Shown: in pieces, positions 1 to 5,788 of the stretch | Position numbering within the stretch: the stretch's first letter is position 1 | How the letters are laid out: the number at the start of each line of letters is the position of its first letter | Assembly: GCA_031459655.1 (NCBI GenBank) | Contig: JAVKID010000137.1 | Span: 1 to 5,788 of the forward strand | Length of the DNA stretch: 5,788 bases | Reading direction: 5' to 3' | Source of the DNA: Fervidifonticultor_A octavus_A | Lineage (GTDB): Bacteria; Sysuimicrobiota; Sysuimicrobiia; Sysuimicrobiales; Humicultoraceae | The notes under the pieces: model-generated | What the model saw: the letters and a program-made list of their open reading frames with translations, nothing else | What the model was told of the DNA's origin: nothing | Databases searched by the model: none | Translations under genes and position numbers: made by a program

Positions 1-1248
1 GGCGGGAACACCGCGATCAGCACCGCGATGATCCCGGCCGCGGCCTCGCGGCAGCAGCGCGAGGTGGGCATCCGGGATTCGCCCGAGCAGATGGCCTCGG
101 ATATCCTGGCCAAGGCGGGGCCCGGGGCGGATCGGGATCACGTCCTGGAACTCTGCCGGCGGTCGGCCGAACTCGTCGACTGGCTGGTCGACGCCGGCGT
201 GCCGCTTGGGCTGGTGACCGATTTCCTCTACACGGGACAGTCGGTCCCGCGCTTCCACGCTCCGCCCTCGCGTCAGGGGAAGGATCTGGCAGACCCGCTG
301 GGCGCCGCCGTCGCGGCCACCGGCCGGGTGACCGTGGTCACCTCGGCGCCGGTGCACCGGCTCATCGTCGATGACGCCGGCGCGGTCGTCGGCGTCGAGG
401 CCGGCCTGGCCCACGAGCGGATCGGCGCGCGCTCCGTCGTGCTCGCCGCCTGCGGGTTCGGCGGCAACCCCGAGATGGTGCGCACCTACTGTCCGGAGAT
501 CGCCGACGCCCTCTACTTCGGCGAACGGACTGTCACCGGAGACGCGATCCGCTGGGGCATGGCGCTGGGGGCAGAGACCCGCTGCATGGACGCCTATCAG
601 GGCCACGGCACCGTGGCGATCCCCCACGGCATCCTGTTGAGCTGGGCGGCGGTCGAGAAGGGCGGGTGCCTCGTCAACGCCCAGGGGATGCGGTTCGCCA
701 ACGAGGACCTCGGCTACAGCGCCTTCGGAGCCCTGGTGATGCGCCAGGCGGACGGGCTGGCGTTCGTGATCTTCGACGGCCGCATCGACGCGGAGATGAC
801 ATCCCACGACCAGAACTACCGGGAACTGGACGCTCTGGCCGGCATCCGCCGCGCGGGATCGCTGGTCGAACTGGCCGACCGGCTGGGACTGCCGGGGGCA
901 GCCCTCGCCCGCACCGTTGAGGCGCTCAACGCCGGCCTCCAGGGAGGGCGCGACCCGCTGGGCCGCTCGCCCGGACAGCGACGGCCGCTGGAAGCACCCT
1001 ACTGCGGGGTGAAGGTCACCGGGGCGCTGTTCCACACCCAGGGCGGGTTGGCCATCGACACCGCGGGCCGGGTGTTGCGGCCCGGCGGACGGCCGGTCGT
1101 CAATCTCTTCGCCGGCGGCGGCAGCGCCGTGGGCATCTCGGGCCACGGCGCCGCCGGGTACTCGCCCGGCAACGGGTTGCTGACCGCGCTGGGATGGGGC
1201 CGCATCGCGGGCCTGACCGCAGCCCGCCAGCTCCGGAGGGAAGCATGA
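1..1248 (+). CDS. FAD-dependent dehydrogenase/reductase, fumarate reductase flavoprotein superfamily (5' partial)
   Basis: The frame is open from the first base, which already encodes family sequence (GGNTAISTAMI), so the Met codon at base 28 is internal. By comparison with the second flavoprotein downstream, about 40-50 N-terminal residues with the GxGxxG dinucleotide-binding loop are missing. The 415 visible residues show FAD_binding_2 landmarks: a beta strand ending CGFGGNPEMV (codons near 450-480), GDAIRWGMALGA near 540-570, a Q-x-H motif with His at codon 604, G-M-R-F-A-N-E near 685-705, FHTQGG near 1030, and a C-terminal FAD loop LFAGGGS followed by GYSPGNGLL. Members transfer hydride between FAD and a C-C bond of an organic substrate in the cytoplasm or periplasm. 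Tyrosines stand where fumarate reductase has its catalytic arginines, so fumarate is an unlikely substrate. No heme or FMN domain is visible. The stop overlaps the next start (ATGA). Family is confident; substrate is unknown. Confidence 0.93.
   Translation, partial: GGNTAISTAMIPAAASRQQREVGIRDSPEQMASDILAKAGPGADRDHVLELCRRSAELVDWLVDAGVPLGLVTDFLYTGQSVPRFHAPPSRQGKDLADPLGAAVAATGRVTVVTSAPVHRLIVDDAGAVVGVEAGLAHERIGARSVVLAACGFGGNPEMVRTYCPEIADALYFGERTVTGDAIRWGMALGAETRCMDAYQGHGTVAIPHGILLSWAAVEKGGCLVNAQGMRFANEDLGYSAFGALVMRQADGLAFVIFDGRIDAEMTSHDQNYRELDALAGIRRAGSLVELADRLGLPGAALARTVEALNAGLQGGRDPLGRSPGQRRPLEAPYCGVKVTGALFHTQGGLAIDTAGRVLRPGGRPVVNLFAGGGSAVGISGHGAAGYSPGNGLLTALGWGRIAGLTAARQLRREA
1235..1240 (+). 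promoter_or_regulatory. Ribosome binding site for the first MmgE/PrpD gene
   Basis: GGAGGG lies four bases before the ATG at 1245, inside the last codons of the upstream flavoprotein gene. It supports the ATG at 1245 over the in-frame ATG at 1194, which would add 17 residues not resembling the family N-terminus. The ATGA stop/start overlap adds translational coupling. Confidence 0.75.
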
Positions 1249-2600
1249 CGCCGGAAGCGCAGCTGGCGACGTTCGCGTGCACGCTGCGGTCTGACCACCT
1301 GCCCGAGCCGGTCGCTGCGCGCGCGCGGCTGGTGGTGCTCGATACGCTGGGTGCGATCATCGGCGGGATGCCCACCATCCTGCAGGCTGCGGAGCACCTG
1401 GCCCGTACCTCCCCGGGCGCCGCGACCATCCTCGGGACGCCCTGGCGCGCCGAGCCGGGCCATGCGGCGTTCCTCAACGGCAGCGCCGGCACCGCCCTCG
1501 AACTGGACGAGGGCCACCGGTTCGCCGCCGGGCACCCGGCCATCCACGTGGTCCCTGCGGCCCTGGCCGCCGCGGAGATGACCGACGCGACCGGTGAACG
1601 CTTTCTCGCCGCAGTGGCGGCCGGCTATGAGGTCGCCGCCCGGGCCGGCCGTGCCATCGGGCCGCTGAGGCCGCCGCTCCACCCGCACGGGACCTGGGGA
1701 ACGCTGGGCGCGGCGGCAGCCACGGCGGTGCTCCTGGGAGCGGAGCCGAAGGCCGTCGCCGAAGCGCTACGCCTCGCGGCGCACTACGCCATCCACACGC
1801 ACTACGCCGCCGCCACCGAAGGCGCGACCGTGCGCGACACCTATGCGGGCGCCAGCAACCTCCTGGGGGTCCTGGCCGCCCGGCTCGCGCTGTCGGGGAT
1901 CACCGGGATGCCGGACCTGCTCCGAACGCTGGCCCCGCTGGCGGCCTCGCCGCCCGATGCGGAGGTGCTGACCCACCGGCTCGGTGACGGCTACGAGGTC
2001 GCTCGCGGCTACTTCAAGATGCACGCCGCCTGCCGCCACCTCCACGGCGCGCTGGACTGCCTGGACGAGATCCTGCGAACGCACCCGGTGGCTCCCGAGG
2101 AGGTCGTCCGCGTCGAGGTGGACACCTACGCGCCGGCGAGCACCTTCACCGGGCGCCGTCCCCAGACCCGACTGGCAGCCAAATTCAGCCTGCCGTTTGC
2201 GGTGGCCACGCGCCTCGTCACCGGCACCTCATCGGCTGAGGCGTTCGAACCCGGGGCCCTCACCCCTGAGACGTTCGCCCTGGCCGAGCGGGTCGTCGTG
2301 CGGGAGCGGCCGGAGTTCACCGCCGCGCAGCCCGCGCGGAGGCCGACGGCGGTGTCGGTGCTCCTGCGGGACGGCCGCAGGCTCCAGGCGCAGGTCTCCC
2401 TGCCGAGGGGCGAGGACGATCTGGCGTACGAAGACGACCAGGTGAGGGAGAAGTTCACTCGTCTGGCCGGCCGTGTCCTGGGCGCTGAGGCCGCGGCCCG
2501 GGCGGTGGCGCGGTGGCAGCAGGCGGAGGCGGGGCCCATCCGCGACCTCGTCGCGCTGCTCACCGCGCAGGAAGAGGCGTCACCTCGCCATGGTCATTGA
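1245..2600 (+). CDS. MmgE/PrpD family protein (first copy)
   Basis: A 451-residue protein, the usual length for the MmgE/PrpD family, which includes 2-methylcitrate dehydratase, cis-aconitate decarboxylase and iminodisuccinate epimerase. Landmarks in order: helical N-terminus with LVVLDTLGAIIGG (29-41); NGSAGTALELDEGH (78-91) followed by GHP (96-98), the family's first active-site motif; HPHGTWGTLGAAAA (146-159); ATVRDTYAG (194-202), where cis-aconitate decarboxylase has Lys and this protein has Arg; YFKMHAACRHLH (256-267) with the conserved Lys258; and AAKFSLPFAVA (311-321), the family signature of the lid domain. No signal peptide or membrane segment is seen, so a cytoplasmic, probably dimeric enzyme is expected. 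Start chosen from the GGAGGG site and ATGA overlap. It lies between a flavoprotein gene and a second PrpD paralog. The active-site set is that of the broad bacterial subfamily of unknown substrate, so neither PrpD nor CAD function can be claimed. Confidence 0.93.
   Translation: MTPEAQLATFACTLRSDHLPEPVAARARLVVLDTLGAIIGGMPTILQAAEHLARTSPGAATILGTPWRAEPGHAAFLNGSAGTALELDEGHRFAAGHPAIHVVPAALAAAEMTDATGERFLAAVAAGYEVAARAGRAIGPLRPPLHPHGTWGTLGAAAATAVLLGAEPKAVAEALRLAAHYAIHTHYAAATEGATVRDTYAGASNLLGVLAARLALSGITGMPDLLRTLAPLAASPPDAEVLTHRLGDGYEVARGYFKMHAACRHLHGALDCLDEILRTHPVAPEEVVRVEVDTYAPASTFTGRRPQTRLAAKFSLPFAVATRLVTGTSSAEAFEPGALTPETFALAERVVVRERPEFTAAQPARRPTAVSVLLRDGRRLQAQVSLPRGEDDLAYEDDQVREKFTRLAGRVLGAEAAARAVARWQQAEAGPIRDLVALLTAQEEASPRHGH
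2569..2577 (+). promoter_or_regulatory. Probable ribosome binding site for the second MmgE/PrpD gene
   Basis: A purine-rich AGGAAGAGG lies 12 bases before the ATG at 2590, inside the end of the preceding gene. The spacing is longer than ideal, so initiation probably relies partly on ribosomes finishing the upstream gene, which ends at 2600. The alternative in-frame ATG at 2473 would add 39 Arg-rich residues read out of frame through the upstream gene and is implausible. Confidence 0.5.
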
Positions 2601-3960
2601 CGAGACGCACCTGCTGGACTTCCTCACGGGAAGAGGACCTCGTCCTCCTGGGGAGGCTGTGGCGCGGGCGCACCTCGTGGTCACCGACGTCCTGTGCGCC
2701 GCGGCGGCAGGCAGCGCGATCCCCGAAGTCCAGGCCGCGGTCGGGGCGCTGGTCGCCGACCCCGGTCCCTGCTCCCTCATCGGGTGCGGTCGGACCGTCT
2801 CTCCCGGCCAGGCAGCCATGGTGAACACGGTGCTGGCCATTGCCCAGGAGACCGAGGAAGGTCACAACGCCGCCGGTCACGTCGGCGCCGCCACCGTGGC
2901 CGGCGCGCTCGCCGCCGCCGAGGAGGTCGACGCCGACGGGGCCGCGCTGCTGGACGCGGTCCTGCGCGCCTACGAGGTGTGCGCGCGGGTCGAGCGCCTG
3001 ATGATGCCGGCCAAGGCCCGGACCTCGGCCGCCACCTCCTGGGTCATCCGCAACCCCCACAGCACCTGGACCGCGGTGGGGCCGGCGCTGGCCGCCGCGC
3101 TGCTGTGGCGCCTGGACCGCGAAGCCCTCCGGGCCGCCTGGCGCCTGGCCACGAACCTGGCGGTCCTCAGCCTGTGGGATCCCTTCGTCGAAGGTTCGCT
3201 GTCCCGCAATCTCACCGCGGGGTTCAGCGCCCAGGCCGCTGTGAGCGCGGCGCGGTTCGCGCAGGCCGGGATGGGCGGGTCGGCCGAGGCCGTCTGGGGC
3301 ATCTACACGCCGCTGCGCGTGGAGACGGGTCCGGAACCGTTCGACCGCTGGTTCGGCTCGCTGGGGGAGACGTACGAGATCACCCGGGGATACTTCAAGC
3401 CGTACCCGTCCTGCCGCTACACGCACCCGCCGCTGGATGCCCTGCGGTCGGTGGGCGACGACGTCGCGCCCGACGCGGTGGAGCGGATCGAGGTCCACAC
3501 GTTTGGCGCCGCAGCCCCGTTTGCCCACCAGCGCACCCCGACGCCGACCAGCGCCAAGTTCAGCATCCCGTTCGTCCTGGCCGCCTATCTTGTCCTGGGT
3601 CGGGTGGACTTCGAGAGTTTCTCGGAGGCCAGCCTGCGCGACGCCCGCATCGCGGCACTGGCGCGGCGGGTGGTGGTCCACGTGGACGAGGAGATCGAAG
3701 CCCGCTTCCCCCACCAGTGGGGCGCGCGGGTCGTCGTCCACCTGCGGGACGGGCGGACGCTCACCGGTGAGGTGGCGGATCCGCTCGGCGGCCCGCAGCG
3801 GCCCCTCGGTCCTGCCGATCTGCGCGCGCGCCACCGCGCCGCGCTTGAACTGCGGTTCGACCCCTCCCGGGCCGAGGCGGTGGCCGCGGCGCTGGATGGC
3901 CTCCCCGGCATGGCGTCTGTGCGATCGCTGGGAGCGGTGCTGCGGGGGACGGGTGCGTGA
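2590..3960 (+). CDS. MmgE/PrpD family protein (second, divergent copy)
   Basis: A 456-residue protein clearly paralogous to the one upstream. Shared landmarks are LVVTDVLCAAAAG (29-41), E-E-G-H followed by GH (89-97), PHSTWTAVGPALAAALL (156-172), SLSRNLTAGFSAQ (203-215), GYFKPYPSCRYTHPPLDA (267-284) with the conserved Lys270, and SAKFSIPFVLA (321-331). It departs from the usual pattern at three places: the N-G of the first motif is N-T (79-80), the acidic L-D-D/E core is T-E-E (88-90) and the following H-P is H-V (97-98), and the His of H-P before GTW is Asn155. It may therefore have a different substrate, or serve as a partner subunit of the first copy; this is inference. It overlaps the preceding gene by 11 bp and the next by 4 bp. 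It appears cytoplasmic, with no signal peptide. Family assignment is firm because the K-PYPSCRYTHP and AKFSIPF signatures are intact. Confidence 0.92.
   Translation: MVIDETHLLDFLTGRGPRPPGEAVARAHLVVTDVLCAAAAGSAIPEVQAAVGALVADPGPCSLIGCGRTVSPGQAAMVNTVLAIAQETEEGHNAAGHVGAATVAGALAAAEEVDADGAALLDAVLRAYEVCARVERLMMPAKARTSAATSWVIRNPHSTWTAVGPALAAALLWRLDREALRAAWRLATNLAVLSLWDPFVEGSLSRNLTAGFSAQAAVSAARFAQAGMGGSAEAVWGIYTPLRVETGPEPFDRWFGSLGETYEITRGYFKPYPSCRYTHPPLDALRSVGDDVAPDAVERIEVHTFGAAAPFAHQRTPTPTSAKFSIPFVLAAYLVLGRVDFESFSEASLRDARIAALARRVVVHVDEEIEARFPHQWGARVVVHLRDGRTLTGEVADPLGGPQRPLGPADLRARHRAALELRFDPSRAEAVAAALDGLPGMASVRSLGAVLRGTGA
3944..3949 (+). promoter_or_regulatory. Ribosome binding site supporting the GTG start of the second flavoprotein
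   Basis: GGGGGA lies seven bases before the GTG at 3957, whose GTGA overlaps the TGA stop of the preceding gene. The alternative ATG at 3987 is preceded by a C-rich stretch with no purine-rich site, so the GTG is preferred, although the first ten residues it adds are not a recognisable part of the FAD domain. Confidence 0.55.
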
Positions 3961-5339
3961 TCGTCCACCACCGCGCCGTCCGGTCCATGGGGTTCGCCGA
4001 CGTGGTCGTCGTCGGGGCAGGGGGATGCGGGCTGGCCGCCGCCCTGGAGGCGGCGCAGCGCGGCGCGCACGTCGTCCTCCTGGAGGGCGATGCGGCCGCG
4101 GGCGGCAGCACGGCCGCGAGTTCAGGCCTGGTGGTGGCTGCGGGGTCGGACCTGCAGCGCCGCTCCGGCATGCGCGCCCCGCCCGAGGATCTGCTGGAGG
4201 ACCTGCGGGCGGCAGGGTCGGTCGTCGACGGGGTCACGCGCGCCCTGATCGAGACCTCAGGCGCGCTGGTCGACTGGTTCGTGCAGTCGGGGTGCCCGCT
4301 GGAGCCCGTGCTCGACTATCGCTATCCGGAGCACTCCCGGCCCTGGCTGGTCGCCCCACCGGCGCGCCGCGGCACGGAGGTGGTGGCGGCGCTCCTCGAA
4401 GCCATCCGACGGGCCGGCGTAGACCTCCGCCTGCGGACGTTGGCCGAGGGCCTGCTCGTTGATGATGAGGGCGGGCTCTGCGGGGTAGCGGTCGCGTCGC
4501 CGGAGGGTCCCGCGGGGCTGCGCGCGGGCGCCGCCGTCCTGGCCACCGGAGGATTCGCCTCCAACGCCGCGATGGTGGGAGCCTGGATCCCGGGCGCTGC
4601 CGGGGCCGTGCCGGTCGCCGCCCCGGGTTGCAGGGGTGACGGCATTCGGTGGGCGCAGGCGATGGGCGCACAGGTGGCCGCCATGGACGCCGTCCAGTTC
4701 CATCCTTCAATCATCGTGCCGGAGCGGGTCTTCCTCTCGGCGGCGCTGGTCAATGCCGGAGCCGTCCACCTCAACGAGGCGGGGAAGCGCTTCGGTGACG
4801 AGACCAAGGGGTACGGCGCCCACGCTCTCGCCATGCTGGCCCAGCGGGCGGTCTACGAGGTGTTCGATGACGCTGTCCTGGCGGAGGCAGGCCGGCACGT
4901 CCCCCGCGTCGCCGACGCGCGGGGGCTGCTGCACCGCTGCCGGACCGCCGAGGATCTCGCCCGGTGCATCGGCGCCCCTCCTGATGTGGTGACGGACACG
5001 CTGGAGGCGTTCAACGCGGCTGCGGCAGGAGCCCCTGATCCCTTCGGGCGGAGGCGATTCGGCGCCCCGCTGCGGCCACCGCTGTGGGCGGTGCGCGTGG
5101 CGCCCGGGCTCGTCCAGACGCTGGGTGGCCTGGTGGTGGACGCACAGGCGAGGGTGCTGCGCACGGACGGGAAACCGATCCCGCGGTTGTTCGCGGGGGG
5201 CGAGACCGTCGCCGGGCCCGCCCGCCGGACCGACGCCTATGTGGCCGGGACCGGCCTGCTGGCTGCCTTCGGCCTGGGGCGCCTGGCGGGGCGCGGCGCC
5301 GCCGGAGCCGCAGACCGGCTCAAGGCGCAGGCAGAGTGA
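3957..5339 (+). CDS. FAD-dependent dehydrogenase/reductase, fumarate reductase/3-ketosteroid dehydrogenase superfamily
   Basis: A complete stand-alone flavoprotein of 460 residues from the GTG start (450 from the ATG at 3987). The N-terminus has the Rossmann strand and loop VVVVGAGGCG (16-25), the ribose-binding Glu43 at the end of strand two, and GGSTAASSG (49-57), which contacts FAD phosphate in relatives. Further on are ATGGFASN (about 197-204), GDGIRWAQAMGA, QFHPS with His249, GKRFGDE and then GY with Tyr286, QTLGG with Gln387, LFAGGE, and AYVAGTGLLAAFGLGRLAG with Tyr428 near the C-terminus. Relatives oxidise or reduce a C-C bond next to an activating carbonyl. The arginines used by fumarate reductase appear replaced by tyrosine, and its substrate-binding His at the HTMGG position by Gln387. 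No Tat signal, heme motif, FMN-attachment domain or membrane segment is visible, so it is probably cytoplasmic with an unknown electron partner. It is paralogous to gene 1 and translationally coupled to the PrpD gene before it. Substrate unknown. Confidence 0.93.
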   Translation: MIVHHRAVRSMGFADVVVVGAGGCGLAAALEAAQRGAHVVLLEGDAAAGGSTAASSGLVVAAGSDLQRRSGMRAPPEDLLEDLRAAGSVVDGVTRALIETSGALVDWFVQSGCPLEPVLDYRYPEHSRPWLVAPPARRGTEVVAALLEAIRRAGVDLRLRTLAEGLLVDDEGGLCGVAVASPEGPAGLRAGAAVLATGGFASNAAMVGAWIPGAAGAVPVAAPGCRGDGIRWAQAMGAQVAAMDAVQFHPSIIVPERVFLSAALVNAGAVHLNEAGKRFGDETKGYGAHALAMLAQRAVYEVFDDAVLAEAGRHVPRVADARGLLHRCRTAEDLARCIGAPPDVVTDTLEAFNAAAAGAPDPFGRRRFGAPLRPPLWAVRVAPGLVQTLGGLVVDAQARVLRTDGKPIPRLFAGGETVAGPARRTDAYVAGTGLLAAFGLGRLAGRGAAGAADRLKAQAE

Positions 5340-5356
5340 GGCGAGGGAGACCGATC

Positions 5357-5365
5357 AGGGAGGGG
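5357..5365 (+). promoter_or_regulatory. Strong ribosome binding site for the amidohydrolase gene
   Basis: AGGGAGGGG lies nine bases before the ATG at 5375, in the only intergenic gap of the window (5340-5374). It supports that ATG as the start. The 35-bp gap shows no inverted repeat resembling a terminator and no convincing -35/-10 pair, so read-through from the upstream genes is likely. Confidence 0.7.
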
Positions 5366-5374
5366 TGAGCAGCC

Positions 5375-5788
5375 ATGGCACGGTGGGATCTTGCAGTGGT
5401 GAACGGAACGGTCGTGATCCCCTACACCGGCGCGGTCCGGGCCGACGTGGGCATCCGCCACGGGCGGATCGCCGCGCTCGCCGACGCCATCGACCCCGCC
5501 TCGGCCGACGAGGTCATCGACGCGGCGGGGCGCCTGGTGCTGCCCGGGGCGATCGACTCGCACTTCCACCTGGGGCTCTGCCGCTCGATGGCAGAAGACA
5601 CCGAGTCCGAGACCCGGTCGGCGCTGGTCGGCGGCGTGACCTCGGTCATCAGTTACTTCCGCACCGGCCAGCACTACCTCAACAGGACCGGCCCCTACCG
5701 CGACATCTTCCCCGAGGTGCTGGGTCTTGTCCAGGGCCGCGCCTACACCGACTACGGCTTCCACATCGCCATCATGACCGCCGACCAG
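5375..5788 (+). CDS. Hydantoinase/dihydropyrimidinase-type amidohydrolase (3' partial)
   Basis: An open frame from the ATG at 5375 runs off the window end without a stop, giving the first 138 residues of a protein whose relatives are about 450-480 long. Residues 5-56 form the small beta domain typical of the family (DLAVVNGTVV, then GIRHGRIAAL and VIDAAGRLVLPG). LPGAIDSHFH (56-65) carries the H-x-H metal ligands His63 and His65. ETRSALVGGVTSVI (79-92) matches the conserved GT-AA--GG-T block, and DYGFH (126-130) is a recognised hydantoinase/dihydropyrimidinase motif. The carboxylated lysine and the remaining metal ligands fall outside the window. Members hydrolyse cyclic amide bonds in hydantoins, dihydropyrimidines, dihydroorotate and related ureides. 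The PrpD and flavoprotein neighbours argue against a simple pyrimidine biosynthesis role. Dihydroorotase-like or another cyclic-imide specificity remains possible. Confidence 0.88.
   Translation, partial: MARWDLAVVNGTVVIPYTGAVRADVGIRHGRIAALADAIDPASADEVIDAAGRLVLPGAIDSHFHLGLCRSMAEDTESETRSALVGGVTSVISYFRTGQHYLNRTGPYRDIFPEVLGLVQGRAYTDYGFHIAIMTADQ

Noticed and set aside
28..30. ATG at 28 as the true start of the first flavoprotein
   Set aside because: The nine codons before it are open and encode the conserved GGNTAISTA segment that follows the FAD-binding loop in this family, so the gene begins outside the window.
1..1248. Naming the flavoproteins as fumarate reductase, tricarballylate dehydrogenase or 3-ketosteroid dehydrogenase
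   Set aside because: The superfamily is clear, but active-site residues differ from fumarate reductase, and nothing visible ties them to steroids or tricarballylate.
999..1688. Minus-strand open frame (229 codons) across the junction of genes 1 and 2
   Set aside because: It runs antisense to two well-supported genes, has a composition typical of shadow frames and shows no recognisable domain.
2694..3770. Long plus-strand open frame (358 codons) in another frame of the second PrpD gene
   Set aside because: The product is overwhelmingly Arg/Gly-rich low-complexity sequence, as expected from an off-frame reading of GC-rich coding DNA. No motif or ribosome binding site supports it.
2560..3834. 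Long minus-strand open frame (424 codons) opposite the second PrpD gene
   Set aside because: It is a shadow of high-GC third-position bias. The translation is rich in Gly, Arg, Ala and Pro with no family motif, while the plus strand encodes clear MmgE/PrpD signatures over the same bases.
1245..3960. Calling the pair 2-methylcitrate dehydratase (prpD) or cis-aconitate decarboxylase
   Set aside because: No prpB or prpC neighbours are present and the active-site residues differ from cis-aconitate decarboxylase. The MmgE/PrpD family has many members of unknown substrate.
5340..5374. Possible terminator or promoter in the gap before the amidohydrolase
   Set aside because: Only 35 bases, with no stem-loop followed by T-run and no plausible -35/-10 pair. 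The only clear element is the ribosome binding site.
5237..5764. Minus-strand open frame (175 codons) opposite the amidohydrolase start
   Set aside because: The plus-strand reading contains a complete H-x-H metal motif and DYGFH with a strong ribosome binding site. The antisense product has no support.

Overview
This is a compact, very GC-rich stretch of bacterial DNA with strong G/C bias at third codon positions. It holds five plus-strand genes and almost no non-coding sequence. It looks like the middle of a catabolic operon from a high-GC bacterium. The sequence does not fix the phylum: Actinomycetota, Chloroflexota, a deep-branching soil lineage or a high-GC proteobacterium would all fit. 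There is no rRNA, tRNA, mobile element, CRISPR array, transporter or regulator in view.

Layout from left to right: (1) the C-terminal ~415 residues of an FAD-dependent dehydrogenase/reductase of the fumarate reductase/3-ketosteroid dehydrogenase flavoprotein superfamily (1-1248, N-terminus outside the window); (2) an MmgE/PrpD-family protein (1245-2600); (3) a second, divergent MmgE/PrpD-family protein (2590-3960); (4) a second, complete FAD-dependent dehydrogenase/reductase of the same superfamily as gene 1 (3957-5339); (5) after a 35-bp gap, the first 138 residues of a hydantoinase/dihydropyrimidinase-type amidohydrolase (5375 to the window end). Genes 1 to 4 overlap by 4, 11 and 4 bp, so they are very probably cotranscribed and translationally coupled. 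Gene 5 has its own strong ribosome binding site and probably belongs to the same transcript.

The gene order is mirror-like: flavoprotein, PrpD, PrpD', flavoprotein', then the cyclic-amide hydrolase. No gene can be tied to a named pathway. The combination suggests a small-molecule degradation route: the amidohydrolase would open a cyclic amide, imide or ureide, PrpD-type enzymes would act by lyase, decarboxylase or epimerase chemistry, and the flavoproteins would oxidise or reduce a C-C bond. The substrate is unknown. The most informative details are that both flavoproteins seem to carry tyrosine where fumarate reductases have their two active-site arginines, and that the second PrpD protein has diverged at otherwise conserved active-site motifs.
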